Assembly (NCBI GenBank): GCA_035578175.1
Contig: JAQMRL010000001.1
Location: 431,843,545 to 431,907,544 of the forward strand
Direction: 5' to 3'
From: Catonia carolina
Taxonomy: Eukaryota > Arthropoda > Insecta > Hemiptera > Achilidae
DNA length: 64,000 nucleotides
The notes beneath the pieces were generated by a model that did no database searches, was not told the DNA's origin, and was given only the letters and a program-made list of their open reading frames with translations. This document shows positions 24,288 to 36,133 of the stretch, piece by piece. How positions within the stretch are numbered: position 1 is the first letter of the stretch; every line of letters begins with the position of its first letter. Made by a program: the position numbers and the translations under genes.

Positions 24288-25924
24288 TATATAGTTTAAG
24301 TGTCCTTTGAGATAGAAACACTTAACTACAATGAATGATTAATGTTAAATTGGTCGCATTACTAGATTACTGCCAAATTTATGATAAAATGATTTTGTAT
24401 TTTACTTTTTCAGATTGGAGAAATAAATTTCTGTAATATCCATATTTAATATACTGAATATAAAAGCCTTTACCAGTTTTAGCACCTCTAATATTCTGGC
24501 CCTTTTGTAGTCAGATTCTTTGTTTGAACAGTACGTCGTCATTATTTTCATACCGATTGTGTTGAACTTTGGTGTAGTCAAACGATCTGTTGTTGAATTG
24601 TTACATCTACTGTTACATAAAAGTCATACAGCGTCAACAATATACTATAAAATTATCGATTAAAATTGACTACATGCAAATTTAGGTTTATTTTCTCTAT
24701 TAATAACTTTAAATAATTGATAAAGCTTTTTGTTTTAGATTGACTGTTCTAAAGAGATCTTTAATTAAACTAATTTATTTTCTCAACGAGATTATTTGGC
24801 TGTCTTTTTAATAGATACTTACAAGATATTTACTAAATCGGTACGATTATATAATAAAGTAATAATTTTCTTTAATATGGGAGAAGGTAGGTTATAGATT
24901 TGTGTATTTTCAACACGTTACTTAGGTAGAAAGGTGCACTTATTTAACTAAGTAATAGTGCACTGTTTACCGAGGCAATTAGTTTGCTCGGGAGGAACGG
25001 GTCGGGTAATTGCCTGCAGACAGGAAACTTGGTGTGCGGTTCGTTCAGAGAAAGAGGGGGTACCCGCACCCCGCAGCTTGAGGTTAGGACAACGCTCTCT
25101 GCCGTTCTTCCTTTATTTGGATGCTAAAGGAGGATGGGGTGTTTGTTTGAGAAGGCAGTGGTGTAGTGGAGTAGAGGATGTAGAAGACCGGGGAATTTTG
25201 TGATAGAAAGGGTGGTTACATAGAGGGCGTACGAAATGCTATGCAGGTCACGATCTACACTGGTAACAAAAATCCGTTCCTCTTACAACAAACAACTGCT
25301 GAATGCGATATAATGCCAGGTACAAGGAATTTTAATAATTACATCAAGACGGACGTCCCCATTCGACCAACCACTATAAATTTATCATTAATTTTTTAAT
25401 CCGGAAATAATATCTTCTTTATTATTATAAAAGTATAAAAAAATTTATGTGAAAATACAAATAAATTCAAAAAAGGATAAATACAAAATCGGAAGAAACA
25501 TTATAAACCAATTTGTTTGTTAAAATTTTGCTTCTCGTATTGAAACACGATACATAGTACACACAAAGAAATTTAACCTGTATTATACAATTATTGTAAA
25601 ACTAATACTGCATTATATGTGCAGTTCAAAATGTACTTATATCTTCAAAACCCTGTCAGCTAGATTAAAAATCTGTCATATTCTTTTCTTTCATGTTATT
25701 CTTGCATTTGTCAGCTACATATCCTGCCATATTTTCAGATTCAAAACATCGACTGAAATTGAAGTTGAATGCTGTTCAACAAATCACTGAACTATTATTT
25801 CTATCATGTACTGTTTATAAAAAATATACCTCTTCGCTATGATAGCTCTGTTGGTTATCAGCTGATTTAAAATGTTGAGGTCCCGGGTTCTTTAATTACC
25901 TGAGTAGTTCTTTTCTTTTTTTCT
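24288..25924. other. Spacer with a GC-richer patch at 24950-25240
   Basis: The patch at 24950-25240 stands out by base composition and carries an 81-codon open frame (24958-25203, +). The frame has no recognisable domain. It could be an exon, a retroelement scrap or chance. The remainder is AT-rich and unrecognised. Confidence 0.4.
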
Positions 25925-26158
25925 GGTGTCTATCCGTTCTGTATGTCAGCAACCATAATGGCACTTCTCACCCTGTCCCCAGCTATGCAAAAAAATCTCT
26001 GTTGATGTTCTTTCAAACAACTTTCTGAGACTTTTCAGTCAAGATATGCGACGGCGTGCCAAACCTCATGGTCCATCTATTTTGCCCTGGATGATAAGTT
26101 GCAACAGAACGTACCATTGATCGTTTTGCGTTATGTGTCCCAAATATTGTAACTTTCT
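25925..26158 (-). pseudogene. LINE C-terminal remnant (RTE-like), degenerate
   Basis: Read on the minus strand from about 26158 downward it gives RKLQYLGHITQNDQW, then LLQLIIQGKIDGP, a stop, then GLARRRIS and LKSLRKLF. This is the characteristic tail of RTE-like LINE proteins, where the consensus reads roughly as a YLGH block, a QGKI block and a GRRR-SWLKNLR block. At least two in-frame stops are present. A family A SINE (26171-26566) inserted at its upstream side. Confidence 0.82.
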
Positions 26159-26170
26159 ATATTTTATAAT

Positions 26171-26566
26171 TCTGCCCATATTTGACAGGTGGAGTGTAAA
26201 ATTATTTACACTCAATCTGTTCGTTGCAAGGGTAAAATAAATAGTTCTGTTTCTTATCATATGGTCAGCCAATTAAATGACTAAATCATTTAAGAATAGA
26301 AGAGGTAGAGGTGTAAAAGACACTAATCAGAGTTATCTCCTCTGAAAGTAATGAATTTTATTATACAGCCAGACCCTATGATGAATGAAGTGAAGATGTC
26401 ATTTGCAGAGTGGAAAATATGTGCTTTTCAGAGGGCCCGGCATGCTGATAAGCGTACTTTTCCACTCAGTGAGGAAGGCAAAGGTAAACCACCTCAATCC
26501 TCGTTTTACTTAGTAAGTCCTCTACAGGTTCAAACCAGACTTTTGGCTAATGACCTAAACAACAAC
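26171..26566 (+). repeat. SINE-like family A, copy 7, full length
   Basis: It is 396 bp, exactly the length of copies 4 and 8, with a perfect 12-bp target duplication ATATTTTATAAT (26159-26170 and 26567-26578). It starts TCTGCCCATA and ends CTAAACAACAAC. The internal frame from 26351 stays open. The target was a decayed LINE. Confidence 0.95.
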
Positions 26567-26578
26567 ATATTTTATAAT

Positions 26579-27480
26579 GACTTTAGTAGTTAATGTGATT
26601 AGAAAGGAGACATAAAAACATCTTTTAGAAAAGAACCAAATAATGGAAAGTAAATGAAATGAAAGCAAGTTAATTCTTTATTAAACCGCCGATTTTCTTA
26701 ATAACGAAAGAACTGAGTAAGAATCTTTTAATGTTATGTGTTTTTCAAATTCCCTAATTTAAAAAATTATTGTATTCAAGAGAAATTAAAAAGAGTTATA
26801 ACACTGAAAACGTTTCTAAATATTCTGAAAATGATCCTTCGTTTTCAAATTTTTCCCCCTTTTTCTCTGCCTAACTGTATAGAGTAACATTTTGAAGTAC
26901 AAAACAACAAACTACTGAATCGGAATATAAGATTTATTATTCATTACAGTGTTTCCTCAAGAGTTATTTTGTTATTTATTATAATAAAATTAAATAAAGG
27001 CTTTGAAGTAAAAAACATTGCGTTGAATATGTTGTTTATTTACTTAGCCCTGAATCTCTTTTCAGGGAATAGGATTAACAAAGTGCTGAAAGCTTGTCCC
27101 TAGTTTAGAGGTCTTTGCTCCACACTCGGTTTTCCCTTTCACCTTCAGTGGTTTTCCTGGTGTTGTCCAAAACTAGGTCACTCTCACATTCGCTTAGATG
27201 TTTCCAATACTTATGCCTCTTAATCTGTAGCTAAGTTGCATGAAGTTTTCGTTCAGAGTCCATCCAATTAGTTGATTAACGGTAGACCTAAATTTTAATT
27301 ATTTTAATTTATAAATTAAGTTTAAATAATAATGACTTTATAAACAAACCAATGTAGAGAAGAAACCACCGGATTTACATTTTAGTTAAATTTGTTTTCT
27401 CTAATAGTAGAATTTCCACAAAAAAAGGCACAATAAAATAAATTAAAGTAGAAAAACAACTCTTTTGATTGAATGTATGT
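26579..27480. other. Spacer, nothing recognised
   Basis: No gene seen. The adjoining part 27481-27860 ends in a GAAAACAATACTTTCCTTCC motif that also occurs at 52046-52066, so an old copy of the 51-kb repeat or a relative may end here. Confidence 0.4.
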
Positions 27481-27879
27481 AGTTTAATCCTTGATCTCCG
27501 TAATCTCACTCACTTAATTTACTATATCTCTTTCTTTCACAATAGCTAGAAAGCTGAAATTTGGAGGGGATAAATGTAAAAGTTAAACATAAATGATTTG
27601 CAAATTCCACTGTTAAGAGGTTTAAAAAGATTTTCAACCGTTAAACCGATATTTTCCGTTTACTAGGATCCGGATAAGCTAGATGCCTGAAACTCGACGG
27701 AACAGCTAGATAGATGGAGATATTACATATAGTACGCTAAAAAAATTACTTCTCAACTATTTCAACAATTCAAAAAAGCGTGTATTTCTGCTGAAATCTC
27801 GATCGAAAAATTGACTTGAAAACAATACTTTCCTTCCCTATATCCTTCCCTTCATACAGGGAAAGATCTTCTTTTTCTT

Positions 27880-28480
27880 CTTCTTCCAACCAAGGATACA
27901 GCCTGTTCCGAACTCACATACTGTATCATCTATCTTCATCTTTTTCTAGGTCTACCGACATCCCTTTTACCTTCTGGAGCATACCAGTGGTCTGCTTAGG
28001 TATTCTGTGGACTGACATCCTTGCCATGTGCTGTCTCAAACTTAGGCGATAATCCTTTATATTTTTGTTCAAGTTGTAAATACCCAATTCTGACCTTATT
28101 TCCTCATTTTCTTATTCGTTCCACACGTGCACATCCCTTAGCCCTTCATAGAAATCTCATCTCTGCCGTCTGGATTCTTTACTCTTGGCTTAATTGTTGT
28201 TGTCCATGCCTTACTTCCGTACAGAATTACTGGAGCTGTCATAACTTTATAGAACTTAAGTTTTGTAATCTTTCTCTCTCTATTACCCAAAATTCTGCTT
28301 ACAGACCCACATATCCTCTGGAATTGGCTCAATGTCTGCTCTATATTCAATTGAGAATCAAATCTCACAACACACCCTAAATAACGAAAGAGAGATACTC
28401 TCTCCATACCGGTATTATCCACAACTATCCACAACAGGGAAAGATACGTAAAATAATATATCGATTTTTGGTACACATGA
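27880..28480 (-). pseudogene. LINE reverse transcriptase C-terminal remnant (RTE-like)
   Basis: On the minus strand the 28488-28138 frame gives SLFRYLGCVV followed by FYKVMTAPVILYGSKAW, the thumb-proximal motifs of LINE reverse transcriptase. Further downstream, through stops and frame changes, RIQTAEMRFL and a degraded HMARM...P...GRP-like region follow to about 27880. The polymerase catalytic core (YADD-type motif) is not present, so the copy is 5'-truncated as well as decayed. It encodes nothing functional. Confidence 0.85.
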
Positions 28481-28489
28481 GCTACCAAC

Positions 28490-29091
28490 GGATAACAAAT
28501 AATATGCCTACCTATTTTTCCCGGAACATTGAAAGAGATTACATTGATAAACTATTATATCTGACACAGATATAGCTAACTTAAATTTTATTATTTTTAT
28601 TACTGTAGGTTTAAAAATATTAAATTTTGTCAATGATAATGCTTGTTCGGATTTCTGAGGGTTTTGAATTACCAAAGGTTTGAATTATAGCGACCGGACT
28701 GTAGTTTCTTTTGTTAATGAAATTATAAAATTGATATTCTATTACAAAAAGATCCAAATATTATTTTAAACTTGCTTGTATTCATTATTTTACAACAGTT
28801 TATTATCTTGGTTTAATTAGTATAAACTTAGTTAAGTAACACGACTAAACGTGATAAGAAGAAGTATTTTATCTAAGGGTTCAAAATTGGTAGCGTTCTC
28901 TACAAAGTAATTACCAGTAAGCAACAAAGGATTTGCCATACAATAATAATAGAATTCCTGATGTAATCATAATTGCCTAAACTTGCAGGAGATGTGCTTA
29001 ACATACTAATTTCTAATAAGCTACTATACAAACGTATATCTATTTATTGATTAAGCCATTCAGAATAAGTTACCATTAAATTTAATTAATA
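28490..29091. other. AT-rich spacer, nothing recognised
   Basis: No gene or element seen. Confidence 0.4.
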
Positions 29092-29328
29092 CGAGGCGTG
29101 GCTATTAAATAACGAAACTGACGTAAAATTTTTTATTTTAATTTTATACGCATAATCACTTATTGTCACCTTCAATATACACTCCTTCTCTATCTCTACA
29201 ACGCTCCATGCAAATTTTCCATTGTTGGAAACAGTGCTGGAACTTATCTTCTGTCAGCTTCTTCAGAGCACGTGCATCTTTCTCTTTTACAGCTTCTACA
29301 GACTCAAATCTTGTCCCTTTTAATGCAG
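29092..29328. mobile_element. Terminal fragment of the second mariner family
   Basis: It starts at CGAGGCGTGGCTATTAAATA after a TA and follows the left arm of the element at 55019-55964 for ~236 bp. It stops abruptly within AATGCAGA. The sequence then passes directly into the TTAA element, with GATT shared by both parents at the junction. Confidence 0.85.
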
Positions 29329-29960
29329 ATTGGTAAAAGATAGGGAAATTAAACTTTACACACCATAGGTGTCGGCTTTCTTCTTAAACTACTGACATTT
29401 TTTTCAATTAATTCTTTGGGCCATACCATTTTTTTTTAAATTACGAATAGCATAAAATTTTTACAAATTGTTTTCTACATTTTTTGCGTATTACTAATTT
29501 TTGGAGCACCTGAGAAAGTCATAAAAATGTCGGTATATGTGGTTATACAAGGTAATTAACTGGTAAAAATTTCAGCCTGGTAGGTTAATTGGTTTCTGAG
29601 AAAAATGTACCTAGTGTTAAAAATCTAAATGAACGGGAAAACGCAATAAACAAGAAGGCACAAATCAAAACAGAAAGCTGAACGAACAGCTGAGAATACA
29701 AAAAACAGTGATCCAGATATATATTTTAAAAACTAAAATTATCTTTGCACTAAAACGAGCAGTATAAAATTGTAAAAAATATTCGTTCTCGGTAACATGA
29801 TAATTTTTCTGTGTAAACTTGACAAAAACTTAATTTTTTTATAAAAAATGTTTTTGATGTAATTTAATGTGTTTTCTGATAGATCTAGGCCTAAACTATT
29901 GAAAAACATAAAAAACCATAAATCGAAATTTTTGAGTTAAAACCATCGTGCCATATCCCC
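29328..29960 (+). mobile_element. TTAA-flanked nonautonomous element, copy 2, truncated
   Basis: It matches 33819-34553 in the same orientation but lacks the first ~65 bp. The right end ATCCCC is followed by TTAA (29961-29964). The missing left end is replaced by the mariner fragment. Confidence 0.82.
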
Positions 29961-29964
29961 TTAA

Positions 29965-31324
29965 TGTTCGGTGCAATTTCTTTGATCCAGTAATACATTT
30001 TATATAAATTTAAAAAGTTTTATTTTTTATAAGTAATCTATAAAATAGTTTTTCCGTTATAAGTTCTTCAAAATACTTATCTAAACTTTTGTAAATAATT
30101 ACCCAACACTAAACAAATAGATCTTAATAAAAAATTTAATTTTCTTTTATAAAAACAATCAAACTTTTAATAGTTTTTTTAATGAATAAAAGTTGAAGTG
30201 TAATTAAAAGCGTAAAGAAGTTGTTAAGTGAAAAAATTAACAAGAACTAGGTAATAAAATTAAATGAATAATGTCAAAGGAATTATCTTTTTCAAAATAA
30301 TATTTGTCTATTAATCACTATTTATTAAAATTACTAATGATTAATGTTAAGACATAGTTTAATGAAATTTAATAAAGTATAATAAAAAAATTGATATAAT
30401 TGTAAAAGTTTAAGTAGTATACTTTTTTATAATTCTATCTAGTCTATAGTTTGTAATAACAATAAATTTTTGCAGCAGTTGGAGTTTTAAAAGCAGTTTT
30501 TACTTCTTCATTCTTCTAAGAGTGTACCATTTTTTATCACGTAACAGAGAATTGAAATACATTTTAGCCACACATAAATCTGTTACTTTAAACTACCCTA
30601 CTTACTTATTTCTCTCTCCCAAACATTATTCAAGTACCGGTACCTACAATTTTCGCATTGTTCTTTCACACGTTAATGATATTCGGAAGTTATTTTTTTT
30701 CTTTCTTTCATACGGATTTAGTTGATTTTTAGTACTTTATTTTATTACTACTTTGTAATTTATTTAAATTCATAAAATACTTTATAAGTAAAAACATTTT
30801 AATATTTTAAAGACTGTTAATTTAAAGTAACAGAATGTATATATTACGTACATCTGAACTTGTTTTTCTCATTTAAGTTCATTTTAGATGACATTAAGTA
30901 ACCTTTTTGTAAAAACTCATTTTTCAGCCCAGAATTTTAGTATTCTTTCACTGTAGGATTTTCTATTTTCTTCTATTCATTTGTTGTTCTATTTTCATTC
31001 ATTGTGGAAGCCCTTGAAGTTAATAATCAGTAATCGTAGCATGGTTTGTTTCATTATGTTTTTTTGATTTTTACCAATTTTTTTTAATAAATCTTTTCTG
31101 ACTTCATTAAAACACTTACCCGACATGTAAGGTAACTTTTTTTGAAAAATTGTGACGGACGCCGGCTGAGCAATGGTGTTTTGACTGAGCAGAGTTTGTG
31201 TGTAAGTGGCTTTTAAATTTTGATACTACATAAATGGTTGATTAGGCGCAACTGTTGTTTGTTTATTTATTTATCTGGATCCTTCAAGAAAATTCAATAT
31301 TGTTTTTATATAAGCAGCTACCGT
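29965..31324. other. AT-rich spacer, nothing recognised
   Basis: No gene or repeat boundary seen. Confidence 0.4.
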
Positions 31325-31335
31325 TTTTCATTATT

Positions 31336-31523
31336 TTTTTAAAATTTAATGTCGCATCAACTGCAATGGTCATTAGCGACGACGTTGGGGTGTAACTGTT
31401 TACAATGGAAGGTGAAGTGATTTTTTGTAACGAATGGAAATATGCCGTGCCTGAGTAAGATTCGAACTCACGACCGCATGATGAGAGGCGACAACGTTAC
31501 CAACTACGCCAATTCGGCCGGCA
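31336..31523 (-). repeat. tRNA-derived SINE (family C head, LINE-type tail)
   Basis: On the minus strand it has a perfect box A (TGGCGTAGTTG), box B-like GAGTTCGAATC, and the family C body GGCATATTT...TTACAAAAAATC. Its 3' end is GTCGCTAATGACC, then GCAGTTGATGCGAC, and matches the 3' end of the LINE at 60848-61499 instead of the usual family C tail. The flanks TTTTCATTATT (31325-31335) and TTTTCAGTATT (31524-31534) are an 11-bp duplication with one mismatch. Confidence 0.9.
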
Positions 31524-31534
31524 TTTTCAGTATT

Positions 31535-32592
31535 GTATAAACAGTTTTGTAAAATGAGTGTGTTAAAAACGTTTGTACATAACGCGTCACGTATTAAAGC
31601 AGTATCTGCGTGACGGACAGTAAGCGTACAATTCTTATCAGTTTTTAGGTAGAAAATTTTTTTTATTATAATTTATGTAATAAGTTTTTAAAACATTTTG
31701 TATTAAATTGTGTTTGTTTCAGTTATTCTAAGAAATTCACTTGCGTACAGACACGCAGACTTATAAGAAATTATAATTTTCAAATTATTTAGGATGTCGA
31801 TTAAGAAATCAGTGAATTTATTTTATTTAAAGCTGAAGCAACCTGTTAGTGCTCGATATATCTTTCTTATTATCAATTAAATATAAAGAGGAAAACTTTA
31901 CTAGGGTAAATTCAATATATGTTTTCTCGCCGGTAACAGGATAATCAACAAAATCAGTAAGAAGTTTTTTTATTAATAAACTGCGAATACACCGTTCTTA
32001 GAAGTCACATCCTAAAATAAGCATTTGATTTATAGTTTCCTATCCCTTGGATTGTATTGTATTGTATTGTATTGGGACCTCCCATGCTCAGTTAAGCAGG
32101 TTAATTACATCTAAAGATTTTTTAATAAAAAAGTTTGCAGTTTAGAAATATTTTACAGAGCTACAAGAGCAAGTATTAGCAACGTTGCTGGCAAGTCATT
32201 CGCTAGCTATAAAGTGGGTAGGGGGAAATGCATACGTTCAAAGCTCACCAGCCTTGAAAAATAAGGTTATATTTTGAGAAACCTTAGGTATAGGTTGCTT
32301 GAGGTAGTACTTCAAGAAACAGTGGAAGGATGTCGACGTTCACCTTTCCAAAGATGTATTTCTTGGGTTATGAATCTAAGAGATTATTGACTTTGTCATC
32401 ACACTGGACAGTGATGACAGGTGACTCAAAATAGTTGGCTAAAATTTACTAATGATTGCAGACACTCTTTTCCGAAAAGCTCACTTTTTTAAACTATCGT
32501 TATTTTTATTTAATACTGTCTAGTACGTTGACATGTTTGTATGTTAATGTTATTATTTAAGTTAGTTAAAAGATGGCTTCAGGAATGATTAG
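31535..32592. other. Spacer with an ATTGT microsatellite
   Basis: About five ATTGT units lie at 32051-32076. No gene recognised. Confidence 0.5.
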
Positions 32593-32598
32593 CCTGTC

Positions 32599-32994
32599 GT
32601 TGTTGTTTATCTCATCAGCCAAAAGCCTGGTTTGAATCTGTAGAGGTTTTACTAAGTAAAATTTGGAGTGAGGTGGTTTACCATTGCCTTCCTCACTGAG
32701 TGAAAAAGTACGCTTATCAGTATGCCAGGCCCTCTGAAAAGCACATTTTTTCCACTCTGCAAATGACACCTTGACTTCATTCACCACAGGGTCTGTCTGT
32801 ATCATGAAATTCATTACTTTCAGAGTAGATAACTCTGATTAGTGTATTTTACACCTCTACCTCTTCTGTTCTTAAATGATTCAGTCTTTTAATTGGCTGA
32901 CTATGTGATAAGAAACAGAACTATTTATTTTAGCCCGGCAGCGAACAGATTGAGTGTAAATAAATTTACACTCCACCTGTCTGTTATGGGCAGA
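32599..32994 (-). repeat. SINE-like family A, copy 8, full length
   Basis: It is 396 bp, flanked by CCTGTC (32593-32598 and 32995-33000); the match extends through GTT if the tail boundary is moved. The head contains GAGTGTAAAT-AA-ATTTACACTC, a perfect 10-bp hairpin. The internal frame (32814 down to 32566) stays open. Confidence 0.92.
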
Positions 32995-33003
32995 ACCTGT
33001 CGT

Positions 33004-33814
33004 TAATTATGTGCTAATAAATTTATTTAATTATTAACGTGAAATATTTTATAAAATTATTCACAAATACAACGCGAATCAGAATTTTAACACTATACTT
33101 TTATTAAATGTATAATGAGGTGTTGCAGAGTATTGTAGATAGAAATGTGGCGTTTAGAAATTTTCACGGTTGTTTTTTTTTTGTATGCTGATAAAAAGAA
33201 TACTTATCCATTGTTTTCGTAAAGTTCACGGTGTGGGTAAAAATTTACAGGCCTACAAACCAATCGGTACGTTACTTTGTTATTGAAATAGGTTAAAAAA
33301 CTTTTGTATATTCCGGGAAAGCTAATGTTTACACTTTTTTGTTTCATGGAAAATTATCGCTCCGTTTCTATATTGTGTTTTTATTAAAAATCATTAACAG
33401 CTGTTTCATGAGTTATGTTAACAAGAACGTTACGTAGTACAAACAACAATAAGTTACCTGAATTTCAAATTATTTCATTACACAAAACATAAGTTAACTT
33501 TTGCTTAAATTAAAATTAAGTTTTGTTTAAAATATATTGAAGTTTTTAATTTATTTAGTATCAAAGAAAAACAATTACTTTCAATATATTTTTAAAGAAA
33601 TTATTGTTATTTAATAACGTCGACAGAATTTAAATTATTATTTTATTGTGAAGAAATTAAATTAATTTCTAAGATATTTTAATAATGCTAGCTGGCCCGC
33701 GTGAATGAATCCAAACAGAAATTTCGATTCAAGTACTTAATTTATTCATAACAAGCAAAATTTCACAATATTATAATAATACGTAATTATTTTGTCAAAA
33801 TATCCTAATATTAT
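33004..33814. other. AT-rich spacer, nothing recognised
   Basis: No gene or element seen. Confidence 0.4.
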
Positions 33815-33818
33815 TTAA

Positions 33819-34553
33819 GGGGAGACTGTACTTTGTATCCCGCCAATGTTAAATTTGCTACTTTTACGTACATTTTTCATAGGATTGGTAAAAGATAGGG
33901 AAATTAAACTTTACGCACTATAGGTACACACTATAGGGCTTCTTCTCGAGCTACTAAAATTTTTTTAATTTAATCTTTGGACCGTACCATTTTTTTTAAA
34001 AGTTACGAATAAAATAAAAATTTTACAAATCAATTTCTACGTTTTTGCGTATTACTAATTTTTGGAGCATTTGAGGAAGTCATAAAAATGTCGGTTTATG
34101 TGGATATTTAAGATAATTTACTGGTGAAAATGTCAGCCTGATAGGTTCATTGGTTTTTGAGGAAAGTACCTAGTTGTAAAAATCTAAATTTACGGGAAAA
34201 CGCAAGAAACAAGAAGGCACAAATCAAGAGCAAAATTTACAAAAACAAGTAAATTTTCCATCAACAGTTGTTTAGAAAGCTGAACCAACGGCCGAGAATA
34301 CAAAAAAAAACAGTGATACAGGTATTTTAAATTCTAAATTCTCTTTGCACTAAAACGAGCAGTACAATATTGTGAAAAATATTCGTTCTTGGTAACATAA
34401 TCATTTTTCTGTATAAACTTGACAGAAACTTAATTTTTTCATAAAAAATTGTTTTTTTGACGTAATTTAATGTTTTTCTGGTAGATTTAGACCTGAACTA
34501 TTGAAAAACATAAAAAACCGAAAACCGAAATTTCAACTTTAAACCATCTCCCC
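33819..34553 (+). mobile_element. TTAA-flanked nonautonomous element, copy 3, intact
   Basis: It is 735 bp between TTAA at 33815-33818 and 34554-34557. The ends GGGGAGACTG and, reversed, GGGGAGATGG are a short inverted repeat. There is no open frame of note. It is the reference copy for 21723-22488 and 29328-29960. Confidence 0.87.
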
Positions 34554-34583
34554 TTAAATATTAGGTTAAATTAATATTTTAAA

Positions 34584-35100
34584 TCCAACAAGTTGGTTTA
34601 GTGGTAAGTCGTCGCCGCAAGTCAGCTGTTTAACAGCTGATTTTTGGGGACGAAGGTTCCGTGGTTCTACGGTTACTATACTAGAGTAAAGTAACCGTGC
34701 GTGGTTCATATCCTATTAGCCGGAGACATGTCAGTGAATGGTGATCTCCATGGAAGTCACTCAAGTCATGTCATTCATTATTTTACCCACCAGCATATCC
34801 ACTGTTTGTTTTATTTTTAACAATTGTGAAACAACTAATTGTACGATAATTTCACAAATAATTTTAAAAATATTTATATCTTAGTAAGAGTTATTACGTT
34901 TACTAGGTCTGAATAAAAGACAGTAGTTACCAGTGCGCATTGAGGATTTGGGTTCAACTAACCATACGTACTCAGTACGCCTATTATGTGATCAGCTTGA
35001 GTCTGTACAAGACAACGTCTCATTTATACCTCATTCATATCATCCTCATCTCATTGCATCTTGGGATTGTTTATTGTTCTTAATTGATCAGATTATAAGG
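34584..35100 (+). repeat. tRNA-derived SINE (family B), expanded copy
   Basis: The head has a perfect box A (TGGTTTAGTGG) and AGTCGTCGCCGCAAGTCAG. The GTGGTTC region near box B is duplicated around a hairpin (ACGGTTACT ... AGTAACCGT, ~34660-34705). The 3' body resumes at about 34900 and ends near the CATCCTCATCTCATTG motif at ~35040 and TTGTTCTTAATTGATCAG. The 34720-34900 interval is not seen in other copies. Confidence 0.75.
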
Positions 35101-36129
35101 CACACGCATTAGAAATTTAAAAAACTTATATTCCATAACAACACAATAGCACAAGTAAATTATAACGATACTTAAAACTAAAATTGCATTCTTGATTCAA
35201 AATTTACTACGTCACCGCCAGAACATTTTTATATTATATTATAATATTTTTATATATACTTTTTCGACCGACATTTTGCTAATTAATACTAATGCAGATA
35301 ATAAAGCGTGAAATATAAAAATTTTGATAAAAATAAAAATTAAAAAATGCCAGAAATGACCGAGGATTGAAACCAGGGCGCATAGCGTTGATGCCAAAAT
35401 GGTAGAACCATCAAATATAATTAGTTTGTTGTTTACTTCACAAAATCTCGTTACGGCTTTTATCAATAATTTTAATTTTCAGACTTTTCGCAAAATTCTG
35501 AAAATGTTCTCTTTATAAGAATGCATAAAAATTTTAAATCCGTTTGGAAGAACTCTGTATTTAAGGATAAACAGAATCTCCATTTAAAATACATTCAACC
35601 AGATATTGTGTTTTATATATTATGATAATTATTGTTATTTTAACATCCACAGAATTAAATGAATACCTTATTGGGGAAAATTTTAATTAATTTTAAAGAT
35701 TTTAATATTATTGTTTACAAACAGTAAAATAATCTAAGCATGAACACCATACAAAATTAGAGGTGAAGTTAAAACATCGAAATAGCTCTCAAGTTTTGTA
35801 ATGATATAGAATTTAAACTGATGACACGGTCATCTTTTATATAAAGCTAAAACTCATAGAGGTACCGCAAATTGACCAGAAAATACCACAATTTCGTCCC
35901 TAATAGTTACTGGGTTGAAAGCCCTCACTAATACAGATGCATTTACATCGATTTACAGACGAGATGAGAGATATGGAAGGGCTTCCTGCAGTAATATTCA
36001 TTCCTTTCTCAAATACTAAAATTATATTCATCTTAAAATTTTCTACTTAAATTGGTCATCTAGCAAATTCAAAAATCCTTTCTTAGTTCATTTAATTCAA
36101 TTTCAAATAATTTCAACAAAATAATTGAT
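35101..36129. other. Spacer with a decayed family C SINE
   Basis: The part 35258-35410 (minus strand) resembles the 14261-14430 SINE: GGTTTCAATCCTCGG box B region, a GGCATTTTTT body, and a diverged GACATTTTGC-type tail. The rest is AT-rich and unrecognised. Confidence 0.5.
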
Positions 36130-36133
36130 TATA

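Noticed and set aside
28021..28380. A 119-codon plus-strand frame
   Set aside because: It is antisense to a recognisable LINE remnant.
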